Assembly (NCBI GenBank): GCA_000435595.1 | Contig: FR895430.1 | Location: 1-25,391 of the forward strand | Reading direction: 5' to 3' | Source: Firmicutes bacterium CAG:882 | GTDB taxonomy: Bacteria > Bacillota > Clostridia > Lachnospirales > Lachnospiraceae | Length of the DNA stretch: 25,391 nucleotides | In this document: positions 5,955 to 14,249 of the stretch, piece by piece | Numbering within the stretch: the first letter of the stretch is position 1 | How the letters are laid out: each line of letters begins with the position of its first letter | Made by a program: the position numbers and the translations under genes | Notes under the pieces: generated by a model | Told to the model about the DNA's origin: nothing | Databases searched by the model: none | The model's input: the letters and a program-made list of their open reading frames with translations, nothing else

Positions 5955-8726
5955 TTACTCAACGGATTTAAGCGATTCAGCCATGTTGATTTTATTGAGC
6001 TTGAACAGCATAAACAGGTTGACAATCACAGCGAATATGAATGTAAGTACCACACTTAACACATAACTCAGCCATGTTATCCTGCTGTCAAACGATACAG
6101 CCTCCACATTTATACAGTTCATAACAAATATGTGGAGCAGTTTTCCCAGCCCGAGTCCGAGAACCGCACCTATGCCCGTCAGTATAAAATTCTCACGGAA
6201 CACATAGGATGCGGTCTCCCATGAATAGAAGCCGAGAACCTTTATCGTGGCAATTTCCCTGATTCGTTCCGTTATATTTATGTTTGTCAGGTTATACAAC
6301 ACAACAAATGCGAGTGCCGCCGCAAGCACAATCACCATGATTACGACATAGTTTATGCTCGAAATCATGCTGTCAAACTGCTCCTGTGTGTCGGCATTGG
6401 CATACGCCGAGCTCACCTCGTCCATAAGGAGCAGGTCTGCGATGGTCTGATGTGCATCCAATCCGTTCTTTATCGACGCATATACAGTTCTGTACTCAGG
6501 CTCACCGCCTGCCGCTTCAATATAGGTCTCCTTCGCGATAAAAGCATAATTGAAAACATAGTTTTTACATACGGCGGACACCGTAACCGTCATGGTATTC
6601 AGATTATCATCCGTGAGCGTCAAGGTGTCCCCTTTCTTTACCCCGAGATTCTTTGCAAGTCTCTTTGTGAGAATTATCTCTCCCTCGGAAGGATACTCAA
6701 GTCTTTCGCCGCCTTTAATACTCATAAAATGATACTGCTCAGAAAGCTCCCCTGCATTTTCCGCTATTATAACATTGGCAGACTTTTTCGCGCTGCTGCT
6801 CTCAATATCCATTGTCGATGAATTGAGGAACGCATAGCTGTCAAAGTACTCATCAAAATTCTCCCCAAGCTTCTCCCTCTCTCCAGCGTCAGCAGGATCC
6901 CCCAGCGTTACCGACATATCATACACGGCTATCTCACGAAACTGCGCACTCACTATGTCGGAGAATGAATCCTTAAGTCCGAGCGCGGTCACGACCAGCG
7001 CCGTACAGCCGCCTATACCCATTATCATCATAATGAAACGCTTCTTGTATCTGAACACATTTCTTATGGATACCTTTCTCAAAAAGCCAAGTCTCCTCCA
7101 TATAAAGCCTACTCTCTCAAGCAGAATCCTCTTTCCGCTCTTAGGCGCCTTAGGGCGTATGAGCGTTGCCGGCGAGCTGTGAAACTGTGCCGCGCACGAA
7201 AAATATGTGGCACCCATCGAGCACAGCACCGCAGCCACGATTGATATAACTCCGATTTTTATATCCCACACATAGGTAAGCCCCGCAAAATCGTAGAGCA
7301 TATTGTAGCCCATCCATATAACCTTAGGGAACAGCAGATTTCCCACAACATAGCCGAACACCGCTCCACCCACGGCTGCCGAGCCCGAATAGAACATGTA
7401 CTTTGCCATGACGGCACCGTCACTGTAGCCGAGCGCCTTGAGTACTCCTATCTGCGTTCTCTCATCCTCCACCATTCTTGTCATGGTGGTCATGCATACA
7501 AGTGCGGCTACGGCAAAAAAGAATATCGGGAAAACAGCGGCTACCTGATTCACGATATTGCTGTCGTTGTCAAAGCTCGCATATCCGACATTTGAATCCC
7601 TGCCAAGCACATACACTGCAGGCTCCTTCAAATCATTAAGCTCTTCCTCCGCCGACATGATTTCGCTCTCGGCTTCATTCTTATTTGCTTCAAGCGTATC
7701 TATTCCGCTCTCGTATTCGGCATATCCGTCGGCTATCTCCTGTCTTGCGGCATCCAACTGTGCCTGAGCCTCATCGAACACTCCCTCCGTGCTCATCCCC
7801 ATGCTTTCCATGAATGTCCGATTCTCGTCAAGCTCCGCCTGCCTCTGTTCAAGCTCCTGTTCCGCTTCAAGAAGCTCGTTGTATGCACTGTCAAGCTCCG
7901 CTTGGGCTGCCTCAACCTCATCGTTAAGCTCTGCCTTAGCGTCCTCTATTTTGTCATAAGCCTCCGAATACAGACACTCATACCGCTTGTCCGCTATGCT
8001 CTGCACCGCATCCTTCAACACATCCGTATGCTCATCTATGTAGGAATTGTACTCATCCGAATAGGCTTCATAGCCACAGTCCATGCGCACATATATCTCG
8101 TTGTCATATTCGGCCGTATAAGCTCCTCTCATAAAATATGCGAAGCTTGTGACACTTCCGTTTCCGACAGGTGCGGTTCCTCTATCAAAATTGAGATAGA
8201 GCGGCGACTGCACAATTCCGACAATCGTGTAGGTGCTATATGTAAACGCATCCTTCACATCATCTGTATTGCTGTCCGACACGACAAACTCCTGACCTAT
8301 GTACTCACTCCCGTAACGCTTGCTGTCGACAACGCACTCCCTGTCATTCTCCGGCATGCGCCCCTCAATCAGCTCGGGGCGGTTGATATTGTCAAGCAGC
8401 GAATATGTCGCCACAACACACTCCCGCCCGTCGGCGAGAAGCTCTATGACCGCCTGGCTTATTCCGCCCTGCGCATAAATAACTCCGTTCTCTCCGACCA
8501 GCTGCTTGGCATCGCCTATGTCAAAGCCCAGTGTGGAGAGTGCCCTGTAGTCATAAAACGATGTCTGTTTAAAATATTTGTCCGCGGTCGCAACCATGTC
8601 CTCACGGCATACCCTGAGTCCCGCGAACATGATGACTCCCAGAGCGACAATGAAAAATATCGCCAGATACCTTCCCAAGCTGTGTCTTATCTCCCTGAGA
8701 GATGTCTTTTTCATCGCTGATTTCAT
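5955..8726 (-). CDS. FtsX/MacB-type ABC transporter permease with large extracellular coiled coil
   Basis: This is a 923-residue membrane protein. One membrane helix at about 21-37 is followed by a large outer domain, with a long coiled coil at about 255-367 (repeated QAELD, EAEQELEQRQAELD, EELNDLKE). A first FtsX core follows (about 390-525, with ERTQIGVLKALGY), then another membrane helix (about 564-583), a second outer domain, and a second FtsX core at the C terminus (about 800-923, with ERIREIATIKVLGF). This double-FtsX layout is usual for single-gene permeases of Gram-positive bacteria. The start is supported by GGAGG seven bases upstream. The ATPase gene ends 24 bp upstream, so the two form one exporter. 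The substrate is unknown; peptides, lipids or drugs are typical of the family. Confidence 0.93.
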   Translation of the reverse strand: MKSAMKKTSLREIRHSLGRYLAIFFIVALGVIMFAGLRVCREDMVATADKYFKQTSFYDYRALSTLGFDIGDAKQLVGENGVIYAQGGISQAVIELLADGRECVVATYSLLDNINRPELIEGRMPENDRECVVDSKRYGSEYIGQEFVVSDSNTDDVKDAFTYSTYTIVGIVQSPLYLNFDRGTAPVGNGSVTSFAYFMRGAYTAEYDNEIYVRMDCGYEAYSDEYNSYIDEHTDVLKDAVQSIADKRYECLYSEAYDKIEDAKAELNDEVEAAQAELDSAYNELLEAEQELEQRQAELDENRTFMESMGMSTEGVFDEAQAQLDAARQEIADGYAEYESGIDTLEANKNEAESEIMSAEEELNDLKEPAVYVLGRDSNVGYASFDNDSNIVNQVAAVFPIFFFAVAALVCMTTMTRMVEDERTQIGVLKALGYSDGAVMAKYMFYSGSAAVGGAVFGYVVGNLLFPKVIWMGYNMLYDFAGLTYVWDIKIGVISIVAAVLCSMGATYFSCAAQFHSSPATLIRPKAPKSGKRILLERVGFIWRRLGFLRKVSIRNVFRYKKRFIMMIMGIGGCTALVVTALGLKDSFSDIVSAQFREIAVYDMSVTLGDPADAGEREKLGENFDEYFDSYAFLNSSTMDIESSSAKKSANVIIAENAGELSEQYHFMSIKGGERLEYPSEGEIILTKRLAKNLGVKKGDTLTLTDDNLNTMTVTVSAVCKNYVFNYAFIAKETYIEAAGGEPEYRTVYASIKNGLDAHQTIADLLLMDEVSSAYANADTQEQFDSMISSINYVVIMVIVLAAALAFVVLYNLTNINITERIREIATIKVLGFYSWETASYVFRENFILTGIGAVLGLGLGKLLHIFVMNCINVEAVSFDSRITWLSYVLSVVLTFIFAVIVNLFMLFKLNKINMAESLKSVE

Positions 8727-8750
8727 GCTTTTTCCTCCGATGCTGTATAT

Positions 8751-9452
8751 TTACCACTCTATCTCCTCTACCGGAACAATATGCTCATTCTTAACCATCG
8801 AAGTCACCGTGCCGTTTTTTACGGTTATGACTCTGTCCGCCATCGCCGTGAGCGCACTGTTATGAGTTATCACGACCACCGTTTTGCCCTCATTGCGGCA
8901 TGTATCCTGCAAAAGCTTGAGCACCTGCTTTCCTGTCGCATAGTCAAGTGCTCCCGTCGGTTCATCGCACAGAAGCAGCTTCGGGTTCTTGGCAAGCGCA
9001 CGGGCTATTGCAACTCTCTGCTGCTCTCCGCCTGAGAGCTGCGCAGGAAAATTATAGGCTCTCTCCTCAAGACCTACCTGTTTAAGAACAGTCATTGCGT
9101 CAATCGGTTCCTTGCAAATCTGTGATGCGAGCTCGACATTCTCAAGCGCCGTGAGATTCTGTACAAGATTATAAAACTGAAATACAAAGCCTATGTCATA
9201 TCTTCGATAGGTTGTAAGCTGCTTCGGCTTGTAATCCGATATTCTGCTGCCGTCTAATATGACTTCACCGTCGGTCAATGTATCCATTCCGCCGATTATG
9301 TTAAGTATCGTGGTTTTTCCTGCACCCGATGCACCCACAATGACACAGAACTCTCCCTTTTCTATCTCAAAATTGACATCCTTAAGTGCCGATATGGTCA
9401 CCTCGCCCATCTGATATGTCTTCTTTACATGTCTGCATTCAACAAACGCCAT
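8751..9452 (-). CDS. MacB/LolD-type ABC transporter ATP-binding protein
   Basis: This is a 233-residue ATPase, the normal length. Walker A is GASGAGKTT (40-48), the Q-loop is FQFYNL (Q92), the signature is LSGGEQQRV (139-147), Walker B is LLLCDEPTGALD (159-170) and the switch histidine is H197. DEPTGALD is characteristic of the MacB/LolD/FtsE group, which pairs with FtsX-fold permeases. It is the first gene of the exporter operon. The start is fixed by AGGAGGAATAAG before ATG. No adaptor or outer-membrane partner is present, as expected for a Gram-positive cell. Confidence 0.95.
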   Translation of the reverse strand: MAFVECRHVKKTYQMGEVTISALKDVNFEIEKGEFCVIVGASGAGKTTILNIIGGMDTLTDGEVILDGSRISDYKPKQLTTYRRYDIGFVFQFYNLVQNLTALENVELASQICKEPIDAMTVLKQVGLEERAYNFPAQLSGGEQQRVAIARALAKNPKLLLCDEPTGALDYATGKQVLKLLQDTCRNEGKTVVVITHNSALTAMADRVITVKNGTVTSMVKNEHIVPVEEIEW

Positions 9453-9477
9453 CTTATTCCTCCTGTTCCTGTTAGTA

Positions 9478-9494
9478 TTTGTATCTTATACAAA
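9478..9494. promoter_or_regulatory. 17-bp palindrome upstream of the exporter operon
   Basis: TTTGTAT-CTT-ATACAAA is a perfect seven-base-arm inverted repeat 26 bp upstream of the ATPase start codon. The size and place fit a repressor operator. No regulator gene is adjacent, so the binder is unknown. Confidence 0.45.
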
Positions 9495-9497
9495 ACA

Positions 9498-9525
9498 GAC
9501 AGTGCGACCTTGTTATCGCCCTGTC
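9498..9525 (-). terminator. Possible terminator hairpin between the amino acid importer and the exporter
   Basis: On the minus strand GACAG-G-GCGA, an eight-base loop and TCGC-A-CTGTC pair with one internal mismatch, followed by TGTTTTGT. The T-tract is weak, so this may instead be an attenuator or part of the exporter's control region. It is the only hairpin seen between the two operons. Confidence 0.4.
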
Positions 9526-9593
9526 CACTTTTTATAATTCCTTTTTATCTTTGCGGTTTTCCGAAGTATCATTAAACATTCAATATAAGAAAT

Positions 9594-10427
9594 CTATGCA
9601 AGCACCTTTGATAAGAACTCCTTAAGGCGCGGATTCTTAGGATTCGAGAAGAACTCCTGTGGCGGAGCACTCTCAAGTATCTGTCCGTCATCAATGAAGA
9701 TTACCCTGTTAGCAACCTCCCTCGCGAATCCCATCTCATGTGTGACGATTATCATTGTCATACCTTCTTTTGCGAGAGCCTTCATAAGGTCAAGCACCTC
9801 ACCGACCATCTCCGGGTCGAGTGCACTCGTAGGCTCATCAAAAAGAATAACATCCGGATTCATTGCAAGTGCTCTCACAATAGCCACTCTCTGCTTCTGT
9901 CCTCCTGAGAGTGTTGACGGATACACATCCGCCTTATCCTGAAGCCCGATTCTTGTAAGAAGCTGCATTGCATTCTCTCTTGCATTCTTCTTAATCTCAG
10001 ACTTATTCGTAGTTATCGGAATAAGCTCCTTCTTGTTATCCCTGCCTCTGAATATATTGGCAATGCCCGTAAAAAAGTTCTTCCGCTTACTCTTTCTGAG
10101 TTCCTGGCACTGAACATATACAGGCGCAAGCATGATGTTCTGTATAACCGTCTTGTTGGAGAACAGGTTGAAGTGCTGGAACACCATTCCCATGTGTCGT
10201 CTGTGTATATTGATGTCAACCTTCATATCGGCTATATCCACACCATTAAAGATAATCTGTCCGCCCGTCGGGTCTTCCATACAGTTAAGACATCTTAAGA
10301 ACGTACTTTTTCCGGAACCTGACGGTCCGATTACAACGAGGATGTCTCCCTTGTTGACGGTGAGATTGATGCCCTTTAATATTTTGCTGCTTCCGAAATG
10401 CTTTTCAAGATTAATGACGTCTATCAC
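9594..10427 (-). CDS. Polar amino acid ABC importer, ATP-binding protein (GlnQ/HisP type)
   Basis: This is a 277-residue ATPase of the polar amino acid uptake family. Walker A is GPSGSGKST (34-42), the Q-loop is VFQHFNLF (Q84), the signature is LSGGQKQRVAI (173-183), Walker B is VILFDEPTSALDP (193-205), and the switch is VTHE. It is about 30-40 residues longer than usual because of a lysine-rich insertion at about 108-145, between Q-loop and signature. The GTG start overlaps the end of the permease gene by 17 bp, and AAAGGAG lies 11 bases upstream inside that gene, so translation is probably coupled. It energises the importer formed with the two upstream genes. Confidence 0.95.
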   Translation of the reverse strand: MIDVINLEKHFGSSKILKGINLTVNKGDILVVIGPSGSGKSTFLRCLNCMEDPTGGQIIFNGVDIADMKVDINIHRRHMGMVFQHFNLFSNKTVIQNIMLAPVYVQCQELRKSKRKNFFTGIANIFRGRDNKKELIPITTNKSEIKKNARENAMQLLTRIGLQDKADVYPSTLSGGQKQRVAIVRALAMNPDVILFDEPTSALDPEMVGEVLDLMKALAKEGMTMIIVTHEMGFAREVANRVIFIDDGQILESAPPQEFFSNPKNPRLKEFLSKVLA

Positions 10428-11121
10428 TCTTTCTCAGGCTCCTTTCCATAAGTTTTATTCCACCGCTTATCAAAAGCACGATAAGTATGTAGATTATTGC
10501 CATAACAAGATACGGCACCATGAATTCATAGCTGTTGCTTCCGATATAGTTGAACGCAACGTACAGATCAGCCGCACCGACAAAGCTTACAACTGATGTC
10601 TCCTTGATGAGCGCAATGAACTCATTGCCGAGTGTAGGAAGTATATTCTTAACTGCCTGTGGTATGACAATCTTAACCATCGTAACCGAAAAGCTGAGTC
10701 CCACAGCCCGTCCTGCCTCTAACTGTCCCGCATCTACGGACATGATTCCGCTTCGCATAATCTCAGAGATATACGCAGCACTGTTAAGGCCGAATACCAT
10801 CATTGAAACCTGCACGCCCGTCATCTTGATTCCCATAATAGGCAGCAATACATAATAAAATACAAGGAGCTGCACTACCATAGGGGTTCCCCTGAAAAGT
10901 CCCACATAGAAGCTGCAGATTCCGTTAAGTACACGAGGCAGGACCTTGTACTTAGGCACCACCCTCACCGTGGCTATAAGAGTTCCAAGAATTATACCGA
11001 TTATAAGTCCTATAACTGCAATTAGAAGGGTATTTTTCAACCCTTCTAACACTCTAACATAGCCATTTTGTTCAAAGAAAATTTCAATAAATTTACTTAC
11101 CTTCTGATCAAAATTGCCCAT
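10411..11121 (-). CDS. Polar amino acid ABC importer, permease
   Basis: This is a 236-residue inner-membrane permease of the HisM/GlnP family with about five membrane helices, starting at about residue 27 (LLIAVIGLIIGIILGTLIA). The EAA loop that contacts the ATPase is present (EAGRAVGLSFSVTMVKIVIPQ). No binding-protein domain is fused; the separate lipoprotein gene upstream supplies it. The start at 11121 follows AGAGAGG and lies 27 bp after the binding protein stop. Homodimerisation is likely, as there is only one permease gene. Confidence 0.95.
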   Translation of the reverse strand: MGNFDQKVSKFIEIFFEQNGYVRVLEGLKNTLLIAVIGLIIGIILGTLIATVRVVPKYKVLPRVLNGICSFYVGLFRGTPMVVQLLVFYYVLLPIMGIKMTGVQVSMMVFGLNSAAYISEIMRSGIMSVDAGQLEAGRAVGLSFSVTMVKIVIPQAVKNILPTLGNEFIALIKETSVVSFVGAADLYVAFNYIGSNSYEFMVPYLVMAIIYILIVLLISGGIKLMERSLRKSDRRH

Positions 11122-11148
11122 TTAAACCTCTCTTATTTCTTGTAAGCT

Positions 11149-12000
11149 TTACTGCAGCTTATTGATTGCTTCCGTGATGCACTTAGCCGGAGCTGAATCG
11201 ATGATAACGTACTGAATGTTTCCGTTTAGAAGATCCTGTACCGCAAGTGAACCGCTTTTATATCCTACGCACTGAGCCGCAAAGCCTGTGAAGCCCCAGT
11301 CTTCATCGCCCTCTACATAGAACTGACCTGTTGTACCGTTCTGAACGCCAATCTTAACGCTGCTGTCCTTAGCTGATAAAATCGCTTCAACATCCGCAAC
11401 AGTCTTGCATGAATCGAACTCTGTGTTGTCGGATGTAACTATAAGTCTCTGTGAAGCGCTGTAATATGAATCTGAGAATGCAACATACTCTTCTCTGTCA
11501 GGCTTAACCGTAAGACCTGCCATAGCGATATCACACTTGTGCTGACCTACTGAGAGACATACTGCATCGAAATCCATGTTCTGAATTACGAGCTCAACTC
11601 CGAGATACTCAGCGAGTGCCGCTGCAATCTCCATATCGATACCAACATACTTATCACCTGACATGTACTCGAATGGCTCGAATGCTGCATTGGTTGCAAC
11701 CACAAGCTGATCCTTGTTGGCATCATATGCTGCTGACTCAACACCTACAGGTGTGCCATCACCGAAATAGTGATTACAAATCTCATCGAACTTACCATTA
11801 TCCTTGATTTCCTTAATAAAAGCATTAACCTTCTCAAGAAGCTCCGGCTGATCCTTGTCAACTCCGAATGCATACTCTTCATCGGTAAGGTCTATATCAA
11901 TAACCTTCGCCGTCTTAGCCGTATCTGATGACTTGCCGCATCCGACAATAGTCATCGCTGCCATTGTAACTGCTGCAATAACTGCAATAATCTTCTTCAT
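11149..12000 (-). CDS. Family 3 solute-binding lipoprotein, apparently circularly permuted
   Basis: This is a 283-residue lipoprotein. The signal peptide ends in a lipobox TIVGC with lipidated C21. I start at the ATG at 12000 because AAGGAGGAAG precedes it. Residues 31-80 (VIDIDLTDEEYAFGVDKDQPELLEKVNAF, then FDEICNHYF) match what is normally the C-terminal end of family 3 binding proteins. The usual N-terminal opening comes only at 97 (KDQLVVATNAAFEPFEY), followed by GIDMEIAAALAEYLG, DFDAVCLSVGQHKCDIAMAGLTV, RLIV and VQNGTTGQFYVE. The protein stops at 283 (APAKCITEAINKLQ), where other members go on to the segment found here at 31-80. The ligand is probably a polar amino acid. First gene of the importer operon. 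Confidence 0.9.
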   Translation of the reverse strand: MKKIIAVIAAVTMAAMTIVGCGKSSDTAKTAKVIDIDLTDEEYAFGVDKDQPELLEKVNAFIKEIKDNGKFDEICNHYFGDGTPVGVESAAYDANKDQLVVATNAAFEPFEYMSGDKYVGIDMEIAAALAEYLGVELVIQNMDFDAVCLSVGQHKCDIAMAGLTVKPDREEYVAFSDSYYSASQRLIVTSDNTEFDSCKTVADVEAILSAKDSSVKIGVQNGTTGQFYVEGDEDWGFTGFAAQCVGYKSGSLAVQDLLNGNIQYVIIDSAPAKCITEAINKLQ

Positions 12001-12044
12001 AAGTTCTTCCTCCTTAAAGAAATTCAACAATTTCTTATATCGTA

Positions 12045-12073
12045 AGGATAGCACACTTTCAAATCATAAACAA
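12045..12073 (-). promoter_or_regulatory. Predicted promoter of the amino acid importer operon
   Basis: Minus strand: -35 TTGTTT (12073-12068), 17-base spacer, extended -10 TGC-TATCCT (TATCCT at 12050-12045), about 45 bases upstream of the binding protein start. Confidence 0.6.
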
Positions 12074-12095
12074 TATATAAATTTAATCATATTTT

Positions 12096-12109
12096 TGTAT
12101 ATTTATACA
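12096..12109. promoter_or_regulatory. Palindrome upstream of the importer promoter
   Basis: TGTATATTTATACA has six-base arms around TT and lies 22 bp upstream of the -35 element, within AT-rich DNA that repeats TTGTATA-like motifs. Its shape loosely resembles ArgR half-sites (TGNAT-N4-ATNCA). An amino-acid-responsive regulator is plausible but not shown. Confidence 0.35.
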
Positions 12110-12150
12110 TATTTTTTGTATAAAATTAATATTGTATTTTTGGACAACCC

Positions 12151-12190
12151 AAAAATACCGCCCTGCATTTCTATGCAGAGCGGCATTTTT
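12151..12190 (-). terminator. Terminator of the oleate hydratase unit
   Basis: On the minus strand AAAAATGCCGCTCTGCAT, loop AGAA and ATGCAGGGCGGTATTTTT form an 18-position stem with G-U pairs and A- and T-rich flanks. It starts about 30 bases after the oleate hydratase stop. It could act in both directions. Confidence 0.8.
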
Positions 12191-12220
12191 CCGTCTATAC
12201 GGTATCTTATATTTCACTTT

Positions 12221-14227
12221 TTACATATAATCTCTTAATACTCCATGGTCTCTTAAGAGCTTTTCGATTACGGTTCCCTTAATCTTCTTGATTATAGGTT
12301 TCTTGAGTGCGTTGAGCGGTCCCGGAAGCTCTATCTCAAGAGGCGACTTGCCATCCATAAGCTTTACGGAGCTGTCAAGAAGCTCTCTGACATCGTACAC
12401 GCTGCCCCATACCTCAGGAACACCTCTGTCAACTCCGAGAAGTCCGTACACAGCCTCCATGGCTGTTCTTACCGAGTACTCTGTTGTGAAGATAGTGTCT
12501 CTAGGCGTCTCAGCAAACTGTCCGAGGAATGCGAAGTTAACGCATCCGTCAGGAATTACATCAGGACGGTCGCCCTTTCTTCTAGGCATAAAGAATGCCG
12601 TGATGTATGGCATCATTGTAGGTACGGATACGACCTTGTCCTTGGCAAGCTCATCAATCTGATCAACCGGAATGCCTAAGTGATACAGCCACTCAGCAGC
12701 AATCTCCTCACCTGTACATTCCTTCATAGGCTTCTTGATGTAATCGCCCGGAACATCGGTGAACAGGCTGTATACCCATACACATACCTCTTCCTTCTTC
12801 TGCTCCTTGAACTGTCCCTGTCTGTTGATTGTCCAGCTGAGCAACCACTTGGAATCCTTACAGCTTACGATACCACCTGTAACGACATTTCCTGTTCTAG
12901 GGTCTCTCTTACATATCTTCTTAATTGCATTGATTATTGTCTCATCGGATGTCGTAACCGTAGCCGACTCCCAGTTGGTCTTTGATATATCAGAGCAGAA
13001 TTTCTCCGGATGACCGAAGTCAGGACTCTGCTTTGCGATATTCTTCCAAAGGCTCCATACGCCGCTTGTTCTGACCTCAGCGTCGCCAACAGGTGCCTGT
13101 GTATGTGAACCGTAGATTGTACTCTCGGTACAGCTTCCGTTGGTTACGAATACCATATCGTTCTCAGTAAGCTCGATAGCCTTCTCCTCACCCTTATTCT
13201 TGTAGATGATTCTCTTGGCAACCTTCTTACCGCCGCTTATATCGAACTCTACATTTGTAACCTCTGTGTTGAACTCGAATTTAACGCCCGCCTTCTCAAG
13301 GTACTTCTTCATAGGAAGAATGAGAGACTCATACTGATTGTACTTCGTGAACTTAAGTGCAGAAAAATCAGGAAGTCCGCCGATATGATGTATAAATCTC
13401 TGGAAGTAAAGCTTCATCTCAAGAGCACTGTGCCAGTTCTCAAATGCAAACATTGTTCTCCAATATAACCAGAAATCAGACTTGAATACCTCATCGTCAA
13501 ATACATCCTCGATAGTCTTATCATAGAGATCCTCATCCTTTGTGAAGAACAGCTTCATTATCTCCATGCAGCCCTTCTGGCTCAAATTGAACTTGCCGTC
13601 AGTATGTGCATCCTCACCGCGGTTAACCGTGGCACGGCATAATGAGTAGTTAGGATCATGCTTGTTGAGCCAATAGTACTCGTCAAGTACCGACACACCC
13701 GGCGTTTCTATTGAAGGAATGCTTCTGAACAAATCCCAAAGGCACTCGAAATGGTTCTCCATCTCACGTCCGCCACGCATTACATAACCTCTTGTAGGGT
13801 CATTAATTCCGTCGCAGGCACCTCCGGCAACATCCATAGCCTCAAGAATATGAATATTCTTTCCCGGCATCTGTGCATCCCTTACAAGGAAACATGCTGC
13901 AGCAAGTGAAGCAAGACCGCTTCCTACGAGGTATGCTGACTTATTTTCAACCCCTTCAGGCTTCTCAGGACGCGCAAAGGCTTCATAATTACCGTTTGTG
14001 TAGTAAATTCCTTTGCTGTTCTTTTCATACCTTCCTCGCTCCGTGTTGCGAAACTCCTTAAGCTCCTGCTGCCTTTCTGCAGGCATTCCCTTCTTTTCGC
14101 TGCTTTTGGATGCACCTCCATTTTCTTTATTATCGTTCTTTTTCCTAACTGCATTCACTGCCGCAACACCTGCCCCGATTGCAAGTGCCGATGCTACCAG
14201 TTTCATTTTCTTCTTACCTTTACTCAT
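12221..14227 (-). CDS. ohyA: Oleate hydratase (myosin-cross-reactive antigen family) with N-terminal membrane segment
   Basis: This is a 668-residue FAD enzyme that adds water across the cis-9 double bond of oleate and related fatty acids to give 10-hydroxy acids. Visible features are the dinucleotide fold YLVGSGLASLAAA (about 99-111), ILEAMDVAGGACDG, and the signature MRGGREMENHFECLWDLF, whose glutamate (about E155) corresponds to the water-activating residue of the family. The first 30 residues form a lysine-rich start and a hydrophobic helix (LVASALAIGAGVAAV), followed by a charged linker to about 90, making the protein longer than soluble members. I start at the ATG at 14227 because AAGGTGG lies eight bases upstream. 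It follows the DUF308 gene by 22 bp, and a hairpin terminator follows it. Confidence 0.95.
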   Translation of the reverse strand: MSKGKKKMKLVASALAIGAGVAAVNAVRKKNDNKENGGASKSSEKKGMPAERQQELKEFRNTERGRYEKNSKGIYYTNGNYEAFARPEKPEGVENKSAYLVGSGLASLAAACFLVRDAQMPGKNIHILEAMDVAGGACDGINDPTRGYVMRGGREMENHFECLWDLFRSIPSIETPGVSVLDEYYWLNKHDPNYSLCRATVNRGEDAHTDGKFNLSQKGCMEIMKLFFTKDEDLYDKTIEDVFDDEVFKSDFWLYWRTMFAFENWHSALEMKLYFQRFIHHIGGLPDFSALKFTKYNQYESLILPMKKYLEKAGVKFEFNTEVTNVEFDISGGKKVAKRIIYKNKGEEKAIELTENDMVFVTNGSCTESTIYGSHTQAPVGDAEVRTSGVWSLWKNIAKQSPDFGHPEKFCSDISKTNWESATVTTSDETIINAIKKICKRDPRTGNVVTGGIVSCKDSKWLLSWTINRQGQFKEQKKEEVCVWVYSLFTDVPGDYIKKPMKECTGEEIAAEWLYHLGIPVDQIDELAKDKVVSVPTMMPYITAFFMPRRKGDRPDVIPDGCVNFAFLGQFAETPRDTIFTTEYSVRTAMEAVYGLLGVDRGVPEVWGSVYDVRELLDSSVKLMDGKSPLEIELPGPLNALKKPIIKKIKGTVIEKLLRDHGVLRDYM

Positions 14228-14249
14228 ACTCTTATCCACCTTTCTTATT

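Noticed and set aside
7902..8720. A 272-residue plus-strand open frame.
   Set aside because: It is antisense to the exporter permease, which has clear domain matches, and has no ribosome binding site or recognisable domain.
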